Source of the DNA: Serpula lacrymans var. lacrymans S7.9
Lineage: Eukaryota; Basidiomycota; Agaricomycetes; Boletales; Serpulaceae
NCBI RefSeq assembly: GCF_000218685.1
Contig: NW_006763300.1
Coordinates: 246,565-310,564 of the forward strand
Length of the DNA stretch: 64,000 nucleotides
Direction of reading: 5' to 3'
How positions within the stretch are numbered: position 1 is the first letter of the stretch; every line of letters starts with the position of its first letter. Under the pieces are notes generated by a model. That model was given only the letters and a program-made list of their open reading frames with translations. It was not told the origin of the DNA and did no database searches. Made by a program: the position numbers and the translations under genes. Below are positions 33,670 to 45,623 of this stretch, piece by piece.

Positions 33670-35376
33670 ATGTCAAATGTGAAGGCACCATTAAATACTG
33701 TATTGTCCATGTATCCAGATGTCTAAGGTTCACAGTTGAATCTGTTTCTGTTATGGCAGGCGCACCAGCACGCAGCGAACGCAGACGACTATCGATCACA
33801 GGGCCTTCTTATCCCTGCAGCTGAAGAACACTACAAGGCGGCAGAAGCATTCATGGCTTGTGTGGAGCAGTCAAACGACGAAAATGTGAAGTGACATGAC
33901 TATGGCTATAACACATCCCCCTATAACACTTGTTCCATGACGTTTAGGCAAAGCGGACACTGAGGATGTTGTACAATGAACACCTTAAGGCCGGAAAAGA
34001 GTTACAGAGGAAGATAGCCAAGCTTCGAGAAGATAACCAGGACCCAACGATGCCTCAAAAGGCTTCTCCACCTGGCACGAACATGCATCCAGTTGCAGGT
34101 TCCATCGCTACTCCTTACGCTCCTCACCCTACACCATCCCCCCCTCCATATGCTAGAGGTCTCGCTCGTCTAGCAGATTCTCAAAATAATGTGGATGAAT
34201 CTTTTATGGTTCTTGGGCAGCGGGTGCAGTCATTTCTGCTCACTTTCATACTTCCTTGGGTTGACAAGTACTCTATCATTTATAAGTCTGACCCGGGCGA
34301 TGCATTCAATAACTTCTGGAAAATAATGGAAGGAATGCTGGATAATCTTTCTCAGCCGGTAGCCTTTGCGACTGCGCCTTTAGGGGTGGAGGCTAACTCC
34401 CCCAGAAAGGGGCTACGTAAGGACGGCAGCTCAAGTAGTGACACTGATAACGAGGATTCACTAATATCGCGAACATTGAGGAATACCGGAGTTGATCTCA
34501 AAAGGAACTCGAGTACGTCTGTGACGTCATAAAAAATGATAGATACAAACGCATAGCGTGCATCTCAACTCTTACAACCCATAGGACAACAGATTGGCTT
34601 GCGTGAAGAAACGGATGAGGAGGTGTTAGCGGATGAAGGTAAGATCCTATTAACCGTACTTATCGTCTGGTTTTCGCTTTATTTACGTCTCAAAGGCGAC
34701 GAGTTGTCAGAGTCCTTCTGCTTAATATCTTCCGGATCTGAACCGTCTACCTCAACGCTGAAGAAAGAGAATGAAATGCTGAAACTAGAAGTGGAAGCAA
34801 CGCAAAAACGCTTGGCTGCATCGGAAAAGGTACTGCAGATGCGCAAAGATCAAGACCAGCAATTGCGCGATAGCATTGTGATGGCCCGACATCAGGTACT
34901 TCCAATGTATAGCGTTTTTCGCTTCATTAGCTCACCCGTTATTCACGCAGGCACAACGAGCCATGGGAGCGTCTGTGATACAACAACGCCCGGGACAAGC
35001 TGTCGACCTGAGTTCTTTGAATATCAATTTACCTGTTGTTCCTTCACCAATGACAGCTCTGAATACGGGGCGAGATCGTGAGGCACAACTACTACGCCGT
35101 ATCCGGGAACTTGAGGAGGAAGTCAGACTGGTTCGCACGGATAATGACAAGCAGGTGGGTTTCAACCGCTTCCGGTTTTCACCGTGTGATCAATGTTTGT
35201 TCTATTCACAGAAAGCGGTGATCGCAAGATTTCGTGACCGTTGGGAAAAGTTGAAAGAATCGGCGAAACGTAAGAAGGATGCCAAAGCTGCTGCAGAACT
35301 CGCAAAAATGGGTGCTCGAGAGCGAATCGAAGAAGAACCCGAGGGAGACTTAGAACTGGATGATCATACGATATAG
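33670..35376 (+). CDS. MIT-domain coiled-coil protein, NRBF2/Atg38-like
   Basis: The start MSNVKAPLNT splices (intron to the AG before GCGCACCAGC) to AHQHAANADDYRSQGLLIPA, and continues AEEHYKAAEAFMACVEQS and LYNEHLKAGKELQRKIAKLR. This is an MIT-like three-helix domain at about residues 10-80 and resembles the N terminus of NRBF2/Atg38, a subunit of autophagy PI3-kinase complex I. A Pro-rich linker follows. Later come an MLGQRVQSF-like helix region, an acidic Ser patch, and a C-terminal coiled coil (LKKENEMLKLEVEATQKRLA and later LRRIRELEEEVRLVRTDN). The MIT-plus-coiled-coil layout fits Atg38. The assignment is inference, since MIT domains occur in other proteins. About six introns are present. 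The stop is at 35374-35376. Confidence 0.55.
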
Positions 35377-36456
35377 CGCGGTCTTGTGCAGGCCGATTGA
35401 ACATGTAAAGTATAGTATATGATCTGACTCTCCTTGTATCGATAGCTGGTTATACCCTACTAGTATGAATACTGCTTATTGATGCCAACAAGTATTCGTG
35501 TTATAATGCTTCTTTTCGAACAAGTCATCTGTCATAGCAGTCCCGGTCAACATGAGTAGAACTGAAGCGAGTTGTGCCATGTAGTTCTGCCACCATACGT
35601 TTACATTTTTTGCAAATTTCCCCAGTGGGTTAGAGCGTGCAGAGGCTGTCCATAACAGTCAATGAATTGTGAGCTGCGATTCCAAACTTCATCGGCTTCT
35701 CAATAAGGTGTTCATCATTTGCGTGATACTCCAAATCCGAGTCATAAGCGACGCCGAGAAATCGTTATTGCCAGTCTAAAGGCCAAAAGCCTCTGTATAA
35801 CCACCAGCCTTTTCCACCGGTCACGTACACACGCCCTGGAAAGACTTGACGTGATCTCGGCATTCAAATTTGGTGCTACCGTTCCTACTTTGGAAGAAGT
35901 TCCTCTCCCAGGCAACGGAAGAGGTCTTGACTGATTGCAACACCATTGCAATCCGCGAGCGGAACAGCTGTCTACAGTGCACAATCCAACGGACATTATC
36001 TGATAAATGTGATCTTGCCCAGAATCAGCAATCGGATGCACAAGCGAAGGCTATTAGGGCATTATTGTTAGGTCTAGATGCGGTCAACAGCGGCGCTTTT
36101 GAAGTAAATCCCCTTTCTGACCATAAAAGATTATACTAGGCCTGCCAGTGGGTGTTGTGCTGATCGGCAAATATAAAACATGAAGGGAGCATGGATTTTT
36201 CCAAGACCAAGAGATTTTTTAGCTGTCATATTGCAATGCATGTTCGATGGACCTTGATGTTGCACCTCAGCGCTGGGTTGACATCGCTTATGGGAGACGG
36301 ATGGGATTGTGAAAACGTTGCAGTTTCCGCAAAAAGTTGTTCACGACTGAATGGCAAAGTAATGGAAATGCTAGGCGGTGTAAATTGGGGCGAGCTAGCG
36401 GGCATGTAGATTGCGAGAGAGCTTATTTGCCTTGGTACGAGTGCCTAGACTGGTAG
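35377..36456. other. Intergenic region, no supported gene
   Basis: Short frames at 35719-35934 and 35870-36139 have somewhat protein-like composition (AQAKAIRALLLGLDAVNSGA). They cannot be linked into a convincing gene. Nothing else was recognised. Confidence 0.4.
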
Positions 36457-37105
36457 CTATGCAAAGAGACTGTAGTCGATTATCTGTAGAGAGCGGACTA
36501 GTTTATCGAAATCTGTCTTGATTCCTGCCACACGCTCCCTGGAGATCGCGCCCCCATCTGCTGCTAACACAGGAATGTTGACTGTTACGACAATGTCGAT
36601 ATCTTTCCTCTTCACTCGGAAAAGAGACAGCATTATCTCTACTTGGTCAAGCACCGGCCGATTGTATTTCCGGATCTGCTGAGTCCCTTGCAAAACGATT
36701 GGGGATGGAGTATCATCGCCTCTATCGTTTATCACGTCTTGTATGTCAAGGACAGTGCATCCCTCGGCATCATTGTCGTGTGCCAAGGAGTCAAAGTGAA
36801 ATCTAAGGTGATACCGAAAATAAGAGTATTGACTGTCAGTGCGAAGATAAGCCGGACCTTGCAGCTCCGTGATCGTCTGGAGCAGCCACTGCTTCCAATA
36901 TCTCTATCACAAAGCTCACGCTATTTTCAGCGTAAACAAAAACCTCTTGATTATCAGGAACCTGACGCAAGTTTCTGTCAAGCAACTGTAATCTAACCGA
37001 TTGAGCAGCTAGAGAAAAAATCACGTACGAGACATCAATCACTCGCGGGGGTAAATCTGCGACAATCGCACCACCGAAAAGCTCCTTTTGAGCTGGAGCT
37101 GGCAT
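36457..37105 (-). CDS. mog1: Ran GTPase-interacting factor Mog1 (RANGRF)
   Basis: Mog1 binds Ran and promotes nucleotide release in nuclear transport. The start MPAPAQKELFGGAIVADLPP (37105) carries the family hallmark LFGGAI. PRVIDVS then splices (54-bp-type intron starting GTACGTGA) to NLRQVPDNQEVFVY, the conserved Mog1 segment. A second intron precedes FHFDSLAHDNDAEG. The protein continues IQDVINDRGDDTP, QQIRKYNRP and MLSLFRVKRKDIDIVVTVN. It ends SLQIIDYSLFA at 36457. The length of about 190 residues matches the family. It is divergent from ndc80 with 204 bp between start codons. Confidence 0.9.
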
Positions 37106-37309
37106 GAGAACGGAGCTGAGGACTGAGCGCTGAGCTGCCAAACGTTGCCCGTTTGGAGAAAATGAACGTCTGAGTCAAGCCAGATGTAGTAAGCCAGCGA
37201 TATCCTTGCATCACGTGAGCCGCGCAAAACGCGAGGATACGATCCAGCTAGACCATGTACTGTTAGTAGCCCAAGTTGCAGAACTACTTGCTGTAGTTGT
37301 ACAGGGAAC
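37106..37309. promoter_or_regulatory. Bidirectional promoter, mog1 / ndc80
   Basis: 204 bp between divergent start codons. It contains a TCACGTGA palindrome at 37211-37218 (E-box of the Cbf1/USF type). No TATA box is obvious. Confidence 0.5.
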
Positions 37310-39663
37310 ATGTCTGATTCGCTGCGTCGCTCTACTTTGCTTCCTACATCTGATATTCATGGCAATGCTCGCTCAGGAATTCCAATGCCATCTTCCACCG
37401 TGAAGAAACCACCTTCAAACATGCGCATGTCAATGTCCGGCCCAGCAATTCGTGGGCCATATCCTCCACCGCCCCTAGCTGGTCCGAGCACTAATCCACG
37501 CCAATCTATCTTCCGCTCGCAGAACGCGAACCCTCTGTTGCAAAGTACAACTAAACCTAGTTATGGCCGCACTCCTCTTAACAGGTGAGTTCGTGTCGCG
37601 TACACGCGCTATATGTTATGTTCACGCCCTTCATTTCGCGTTGTTTACAACGATCTTCTATCCACCATCTCTGTACACAGTAGCACGCGACGTGGCTCCG
37701 TTTGGGCTGGCAGCGCTTCACTAGCCGCTCCCTCGGGCAGTCAGACTCTAAAGGATCCTCGCCCGATCCGTGAGCGTTCGTATCAAGCAAAAATGAGACA
37801 AGATATTTTTTCTTGGCTGCAAAGTACCGACTACGAGGTTTCCATGCAAACCCTTCAAAGCATAACGGGAAAAGACTTTCGAGCTATCTTCAATCATCTT
37901 GTGACCATGATCGACCCATCCTATCCCTTTGATCCTCGGTCACGGTTTGAGGACGAATTTCTCCCATCCTTAAAAGCGCTGCGCTATCCGTTTTCCGCAC
38001 AAATAGATAACAAATGGCTAGCAGCGCCAGGAAGTATGCATTCTTGGCCATTTCTAATGGCAGCTCTGCACTGGCTAGTCGAAATGGGCAAGGTTAGTAC
38101 TTTTGTATGTTGACTCTTTCATCAACTGGAGTATAGCCATAGGCGCGATTAGAATATCTGGAAAGTGACGACCCAACTCTGCAAATTGTGTCTAAAATAC
38201 CTGAAGAGTTCAATGATCCCGTCCATCATCAAGCACTTGCATTCGACTACTACGCTGAAGCATACGTAGCGTTTTTTCATGGTGCAGATGTTTTTGAAGA
38301 ACAAGATAAGCTTCTTGAAGAACGTTATGGTAAGTCGTATTATCAATCTTTGTTGCCACGCTAACGATAATCCAGCCAAAAAGAACGAAAGGGTCGTGGC
38401 TGACTTAGAGAGTCAGAGAGCTCTACTTGAGCAACTTAAGACTGAATATAATAAACTCCTATCATCATCGGTAGGGACAATATGAAGAGTCATGATTTTG
38501 GGCTTATTTTTTCTACCTTTGGCACAGGACCCGCTGGAAAAACTGCAGAAAGAGAACGGCTATCTAAAGCGCGATAGAGCGAAATTTCAAGACGTTTTAC
38601 AACGTTTTGAGGCGCGCAAGAAGCATCTCATTGATACGATCGCAAATGAAAAGGCAGAGCTTAACATCCAAAGTACGTGGCTTTAGATAAGGAAGAAGTC
38701 ATACCAATAGTCTTGCCTGTAGCCACAAATATGGAACAACTCAAAGCCGAGCAAGAAAAGCTCGGAGAAATCGTTAAAGTGCAGAATCTCACTCCAGAGG
38801 AAGTCATTCGTATGAACACTGACCATGAGACTCTTTCGCGCAACTTGGATGATCTAAAACACAAAATTGCCGAGACACACAAAACTGTAATGTCACTGGA
38901 AGTTGCTGTAACTAACCGCGCCGCGGCGGCCGAGGAAGCTTTGGATTTATACACTAACCTGCTCTCTACCTTGGGACTATTTCCTCCCTTGCCTCCTCCA
39001 CTAGAAGATATCGATCTCACTTTACAGTTGAACATTGCTGCAGCCAACCCCCAACAGCTTCTCTCTGGCTCTGACATCAGAAAGGTTATCAAGCCAGTGT
39101 TAAGCGGGGTTGCAGAGACTCGGAGGACGGAACGAGCAGACGTTGAGAGCGAGAGAATAAAAGTGGACAATGAATTGGACCAACTGACCATGGAGTGCGA
39201 AAATGTGGACGAAGAAATTGGAGAAGTTGAGAAGAAGGTGGCTGGCTTGAACGAGCAAGCTGACGACCTCCGAGACGTAAGTCCTTTTACAAGTAAGTGG
39301 AATAAACGTTGAGTGCGTCATATATCAGGCCGCGCAACAAGAAGCCACGGTTAGTAACGCCGAAGCCGCCAGATTGGAGAGAGAACTAGCGCATGCCCGG
39401 ACGGCGGCACTATCCAGTGGTATGGGTGTGAAATCGCGATTGCAGGCATTACAATTTGAGTTGAGTTTGGCTTTTATTGATTGTACTATCTAGGAAACTG
39501 AGGTGTGCTTTCTAGCTATCGAGAACAAATTGAGAAGGTCGCACGGCTAAAAGATGAGACTATTCGAGCCATCATCAAAAACAGCAACGATATCGCGACG
39601 TTCAAGGAAGAAGTCTCGCAGCAGTTGAGACACCTGAAGGAATTCGTGGATGAAGATATATGA
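37310..39663 (+). CDS. ndc80: Kinetochore protein Ndc80 (Hec1)
   Basis: Outer-kinetochore subunit that binds microtubules. The N-terminal tail is basic and Ser/Pro-rich (MSDSLRRSTLLPTSD). The calponin-homology head follows: DPRPIRERSYQAKMRQDIF, YEVSMQTLQSITGKDFRAIF, PRSRFEDEFLPSLKALRYPF and SMHSWPFLMAALHWLVEMGK. Then comes FDYYAEAYVAFFHGADVFEE. After the head there are long coiled coils (NERVVADLESQRALLEQLKT, LTPEEVIRMNTDHETLSRNL), ending LRHLKEFVDEDI with TGA at 39661-39663. About seven short introns are present. The order and length (about 650 residues) fit the family. Confidence 0.92.
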
Positions 39664-40993
39664 CGGGACGCATGGTCTTATTCAGCCGTTGCAAGCGCGG
39701 TGGTACATTTTGCTTTACTACTGATAATTATGGGTACCTATTGAGATAATGATGATGATTCGGGAAACCATCGGTCCATTGGCACGTCACAGGGAGTGTA
39801 TGGTACTATTTTAAAGCTGTGTGCAAGCGATAGACGTATTCTGCCCACAAGAAGATTTGGAGAAAATTGGTGGCCATCAAACGGAAGATGGTGGATTTTG
39901 GGTGTCTCACCGATGCAGGAATCTCGGACTGATGATTGTCATCAGGTACAATAGCTAAGCGATAAATGTCGTAAAGCGCTCTTAAAGGTGGTATTTAACG
40001 TCGATCGACAGTGACCCTGGACCGTCGTGGCTGAGCCGCATAATTTTCAAACGTCAGATCTCGTCAGAGCTGTGGAACTGCACTGCCCATGTTTCCATAC
40101 CATTCTGGCTGTTATTCTCAGATTGACTGCAAGCGCCATGAAAGCCCTGAGAAGCATTTCTCAAGCAAGCCAAGCGACCATCTCACACCTCGACTTAATT
40201 TGGTGCATCGCAGGAAATAGATATTCCTATACAGCCCGTGCTGGCTGTCATCCACGCTTTGGCCCATTTAATTTCAGGCCTATCAGATGCGTGCCATATG
40301 TAAGTATATCTTAAGACTCGGGGCTACATTAGCGGTGCTATCAGCCAGCAGCTATTTCGGTCTACTCCCATCTCACGCAGGCTCCTCTGGGGAGTGGTAG
40401 CATCCTACAATGCTATCGGAGCCGCGTACCGCGCTCATGTCGCCCAGTCACTTTTGGAAACTGCCCCTCCGGAGTATCTTCTGAGTCTTGGTTCAATCTC
40501 GAATTAGGCTGTCAAATCCTTGCTTCTGGGAAGGCATTGATGTCGTAAGGTAAGCGCTGACATGGACGCTGACACCTTGGATTGTGGCATCAGTTCCGAA
40601 TGCTTGTAAATGCAATGATGTGTGCCGCAGCTCGTTGGCGACCGGGTGCCGTATACAAATTGTTTTCTGAGGCTACTACTCATTTCCAGCCCTCGAACAC
40701 CGGACGACGCGGGTCACCCAGGAGCCGGACGTTTTGGTGTGAAGTCCTGTGAGTCTTTGACTTGGGGGACCGTGGCACCGGAAAGTGTCCGATAACCATG
40801 TTATTTGATGGTCCTTCTCGCCGTGGGTTAAGGGACTGCTGTGAATCTACAAGTAATCTCACAGCTCTCTTGCCTCGTTTAGAATCATCAGAAACGAATA
40901 AAAGGAGAAATGTGCGAGGCTATATCCTTGCGCCTTTCATCCTCAGCCCTGACACCCCGGAGGTAGTCTTCTCCATTACACTTCAGTACTACA
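39664..40993. other. Intergenic region, no supported gene
   Basis: About 1.3 kb downstream of ndc80 and upstream of the TmpA-like gene. The frame at 40027-40314 has no recognisable feature and no paired splice context. Nothing else was seen. Confidence 0.4.
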
Positions 40994-43247
40994 ATGTCGA
41001 ACATGCCTGCTCCGGCCTACAATGATGCAGAGAAAGGGACGCTCGAGGTCCGTTCACCGCAGATTGCAGCAAGCACCGAACTTTCCAAAAGCGAGAAAAA
41101 GGCTGTCGAGATCGATGTCTTCCCAGTGCAGGCCTTAAAGAAAGATGCGCCACCTGCAAATGCTTCAAAACCCCCTCCGAAACCGAAAAAGAAGGTTTCC
41201 AAGTGGATATTGTGGGTTATCTGGTTCAATACCTACAGGTACGAGATTGCATATACTGCTATAGCGCAGAGGTACCAACTTTGCGACTCTCTGCAGGAAG
41301 TTCTTTACATTCACTTTCACCATCAATATGATCGGTATCGGCCTTGCCGCATCTGGCCACTGGCCATATGCACTCGAGTACCCTGGTGCTCTGGTCGTCG
41401 GTAACCTGAATTTTTCTGTCCTGATGCGCAACGAGATTTTCGGCCGTCTTCTGTATCTTTTTGTCAACACGTTGTTCGCTAAGGTGGTTTTCACTCATGA
41501 CGTGCTAAGGGCTTAAGCTTACCATTATCCATCAGTGGACACCCCTTTGGTGGCGATTGGGATGTACATCGACACTCCAGGTATCTTATATTAGCTACGT
41601 TTCCTTACACAAGCTAACAGTATAATTGACAGCATCTTGGTGGTATACACAGCGGTTGCGCGTCCTCTGGTGTTGCATGGCTCATCCTCATGGTTGTCAA
41701 CGAATATCGGGCTCGCTCAACTTTCAACGACTCCGTACTGGCCTTTGGTGTCGCTACCACTGTCATCTTGGTAATCACAATCATTGCGGGTCTCCCTTGG
41801 GTCCGAAACACCCATCACAAGTAAGCTTACTTAGACTTCCTCATTAATCGTTGTCGCGTATTCAATCTTCTTATTTAGTGTCTTCGAGAGGAACCATCGT
41901 TTCTTCGGGTGGTCCGGACTATTCATGACATGTAAGCTTTTTTTTTCACCGATCGATTGCCTTTCTCACTATCGGCCATCAAGGGGTCTACACCATTCTC
42001 TCTAATACGTACTCTTCTGAGACCAAAGCTTGGAATATGAGCGGCGTTCATGTCATTCGTCAACAGGCATTCTGGTATACAATGGGAATGACCCTTTTGT
42101 AAGCCCATCATTCGCTGTTTTCCCTTGACTATGGCTGACGTGCATCCCAGCATTGTTCTACCATGGATATGTACAAGGAAGGTTAGGGTTGATATCGAAC
42201 TTGTAGGTTACGCCTTACGATTGCTCATCGCAATACTTGAATAATTGTTCTTCACAGCCTTCTCCCAAGGTCGCCGTGCTACGTTTCGAGCGAGGAATGC
42301 AGCAAGGTCTTCTGGCACGTGTCAGTCGATCCGCTGTCATGGAGTACCACGCCTTTGGTATCATCTCGTAAGTTTCTTATCTTTGCCAAGAAACCGGTTC
42401 TTACCTCACATGCACAGCGAAGGTACTCATGCGAAATATCACTACTTGATTTGTGGTGTCCAAGGTAATTTAATGTACCTTGAAATATTATAGAGTAAGG
42501 ATTGACTTTTTGAGTACCAGGTGACTTTACCAAGAGTTTAGTAAACGATCCACCGAGGAAAATATGGACTCGGCAACTCAAGGTAAATTCAAGCCTCCTC
42601 GAGCCGAAGTAGAACTCTGTCGCTCATCAGTTTATCCATAGTTCGCAGGTGTTTCCAATACTTCTACACTCTACAAGCGTGGTATCCGTATATGTACCGG
42701 CACTGGTCTCGGGGCTGCTCTTTCTACCTGTATTCAGTCTCCTTACTGGTGAGGCATTTATATCACGCCGGAGATATCTTGTTGCTAACATTGGCCGAAG
42801 GTATCTCATTTGGATCGGTACATTTTATTTACTGTCGTCAAGTATCCGTAAATACTTATCTTACTCCCACAGGATCTGATCAAGAGAAGACATTCGGACC
42901 TACTATCAGCGGGCTGATTCACAGACACGTTGGTCCGGAGCGTCTGATGTTATGGGACAGCAAGGAACGTGGTGGTCGACCGGATACTATGAAGATCTTA
43001 AAGGAAGTCTATCATTACTGGCAGGCAGAAGGTACAGTCGTCTGATGGTCTTTTGTTCATTTCGACCCTCATGGTTCGCGTTGCCTAACAGTCGTATTTA
43101 TCACGTCCAACTATATCGGGAATGCAGAAATCCAGCAGGGATGCAAGGAAGCAGGGATCCCGGCCTTTGGAACCTTGTGGGACTTCGTACGTGCAGTTCG
43201 CTTCTGTTCTGATATTTTGTCTGATTATTTGGCGCCTCGCACAGTAA
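40994..43247 (+). CDS. TmpA-like integral membrane flavoprotein
   Basis: The cytosolic N terminus (MSNMPAPAYNDAEKGT, Pro/Lys-rich to about residue 75) is followed by membrane segments. These include VSKWILWVIWFNTYR, a helix of the type SSGVAWLILMVVNEYRA, FGVATTVILVITIIAGLPWV, and a helix ending in the WYTMGMTLFIVLPWI block. The C-terminal half resembles a ferredoxin-reductase-like module: VAVLRFERGMQQGLLARVSR, FGIIS, GDFTKSLV, NDPPRKIWTRQLK, and the nucleotide-binding glycines CTGTGLGAALS. It ends ERLMLWDSKERGGRPDTM, VVFITSNYIGN, GIPAFGTLWDF. The stop lies directly after the last acceptor (TAA 43245-43247). This matches the fungal TmpA family (Aspergillus conidiation regulator); the reaction is unknown. 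About ten introns are present. Confidence 0.72.
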
Positions 43248-43850
43248 TTCCTTATTGAGTGCGTTCGACCCAGCCGCATCTGCATCAGCAATACTCAATA
43301 TTTCACAGTTTCTCTCACATTTGATGGTCCGTGGGACGACATTGGCGCTCAAGTCCACCACTTCCTCAAATTCTCAACCTCGTGTATCGATTACACACGT
43401 AGTTCTTGTCGTTTCGTAGGGTGACTCCAGAATCGTATGTATCTTGAAAAAGTCAAGCTTTCTGCCGTACCAGGTTTTTATCGATCGAAGCAGCCGAGGA
43501 GGTACGCACTGATACACGGATCTTCGGTTAGCTGGAAGGAACGGGATAAATACTACTAGAATTCAATATTCAATGGCGATATTGGACGCCACATTATTTA
43601 TGTAACTGCTATATCGACTTTCCCCCCATAACTAGTCCAACTCCACCTAAATTGTCTATCCTTGTATTTTGTGAGAAATATATGCTTGTTCTTAGTTTGT
43701 TGCGTGTAAGTGAGTGACAGGTGAAAATGAACATAAATATAGAAGGATGATCATCAGGCCATCCCCGTGACCAAAGTTTTACTAGTACAATACGAGTCAT
43801 ACCACGAGGATTCTCAGTATTTAAAATACAGTGCAATCGGCAAGCCTAAA
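43248..43850. other. Convergent 3' region, no supported gene
   Basis: About 600 bp between the 3' ends of the TmpA-like and ERI1-like genes. Nothing was recognised. Confidence 0.4.
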
Positions 43851-45247
43851 TCAGATCAGGCAAAATTCAAGAACTTCTCCTGGTTTTCCCATCCATTGCC
43901 ATCGTCGGTTGGGGTTGATGGGAGTGTTGGGCTCGAGGCGGATGCTTCGCCGCGCTAGCTCCGTGATAATTCGTGCTATGTTACGGGTATCCTGGAAGTC
44001 GAGATGAGTTGGATGGAATGAAACGAATGGCAGAACACGACTAACGTCAATTCCGCTGTGCTGACGGCCTTCGAAAGCCGACAGACCAAGTGCCCGGAGC
44101 TGTAATGGGATGTTCAACGACCGGAGACGCGATCCCGATGCTGACTGTGAATTGTGTGATCAGTAAGCAAGAATGGTATTAGAAGAAATGTTTACCCTCG
44201 TCTTTGCTTCATAGTTCTCTTGCATTGTTTGGCTTGCCGACCAGGCAGAAACTACCTTCCGGACATCTAGAACATCGCCTCTCAACCAAACAGGCATGGG
44301 TATCTGCCAAGTGGGGTAGATATTTCTCGGATTCAATCAGGCAACTCCCATTGTTTCAATTGTGACAAACCAACTTTGGATAGAAAACACTGTTTCACAA
44401 CAAAATCTCTGATATCAAAGGGACCGTCACTGCACCAACAAAAACGAAGCAAGGGCCGCCCGTTTTTGGGATCAATCAAGCCATTTTGCGATAAGAATCT
44501 GGCAAACGACTTGAGGACCTTGGGAAAAGTCGGCGCACTGTTAACTTGTGTCTACACGGGGCTCGTGAGTAAATATATTCTCGAGCGATGAAGGCAGCGA
44601 CGAACTTGTGTTATTCCGGTTAATTCCGTACAGAATTGCGACAGCTGAGGCCTCCATGTAGGTTTAACGAAGCTGCGAAATTCGTCCACGACAACCAATT
44701 GACTTGCTTTTCCCTTTGATGACTTGTCTTTCCATTTCATGAGGCACACAGGCCACTCCTAGATAGTGTGCGGCACATGGTCATGAGCTTCTTTGTGATA
44801 TCTGCAGTCTAATATAACACAAACTATAATCTCGTTTGGCCATTCGAAGCCAGCTCCTTGCAAGCATGTGGCTTCAACATCAAGCACGAGAAAAGCATCA
44901 TAGGGCTGTTTCGCACGAGTATCTTCGATAGCGGCAACCTGTTTTTGCACAGCATTAAGGTATGGGTCGACAGGGAGCTGTGAATGACCGGATTGCGTAA
45001 GGGGACGATAAAACATATTTCTGGATGCACAATTGTCGTCACTGGCAGAATCCAAAGTCTGCGACGAATGGTTCTCTGATGGCGCTTGCAAGGCGCCCTT
45101 CTGGGTATTATGGTTGTCCGTGGGTAGCAAGAGCAATTTGCAGCACCAGATTAGGCCGGAAGCCAGGATACAGACAGCTGAGACAACGAGCCAGGCTTGA
45201 GAGCTTGGGGCTGTTATTGCTTTGAGGAAGCTACTATGGATATCCAT
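43851..45247 (-). CDS. ERI1-type DEDDh 3'-5' exoribonuclease with N-terminal membrane anchor
   Basis: Trims 3' ends of small or structured RNAs (siRNA, histone mRNA, rRNA in relatives). ATG 45247 starts MDIHSSFLKA; an upstream in-frame ATG at 45289 adds 14 residues. A hydrophobic segment AWLVVSAVCILASGLIWCC suggests membrane anchoring. The exonuclease domain has FLVLDVEATC (first two acidic residues), then EWPNEIIEWPVCLMKW after an intron. Next come EFRSFVKPTWRPQLS and CTELTGITQ, then SDGPFDIRDF (third acidic residue). The last motif, QHSGID joined to DTRNIARII, supplies His and Asp. It ends KPGEVLEFCLI at 43851. All catalytic residues are present. It is divergent from cms1. Confidence 0.85.
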
Positions 45248-45623
45248 GGAGGAAAAGGAGCTAAAAGGCAAGACGTTGAGTGACCACATATGCTGTGTTT
45301 TACTTTACTGGAAGCTGCGGCACATTCACTGTCCCATCATCATGGCAGCCTGACACCTTTGACGCTGACAGGCTGTGGTTTTCGTACTAGCAGGCCCGAG
45401 CAAACTATCTCCGGCCAGTCGGCTCTCTCCCTGCCCTGGGCCGGCCACCACCGGCCACCGTCCCGTCGCGGAGTACCGTGACACGGAAACAAAATACTCG
45501 AATATTATTGGGTTAATATTTCTCTGATTGTAATATTATTCTCTCTTGTCTGGACTTCACACTGCTTTCTGCGTTTCTCTCGTCCCCACCACGCAGCTCT
45601 ATAGCTGTTCGCCCCCTGAAACA
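45248..45623. promoter_or_regulatory. Bidirectional promoter, ERI1-like / cms1
   Basis: 376 bp between divergent starts. It contains a GC-rich cluster of CCGGCC repeats at about 45410-45465 (CCGGCCAC occurs more than once) and an AT-rich TAATATT stretch near 45500-45540. Confidence 0.45.

Noticed and set aside
36191..36409. Small ORF upstream of the mog1 3' end
   Set aside because: Only 72 codons, no conserved features and no splice partners.
40027..40314. 95-codon plus-strand ORF
   Set aside because: No recognisable motif, no partner exons and a composition typical of chance frames.
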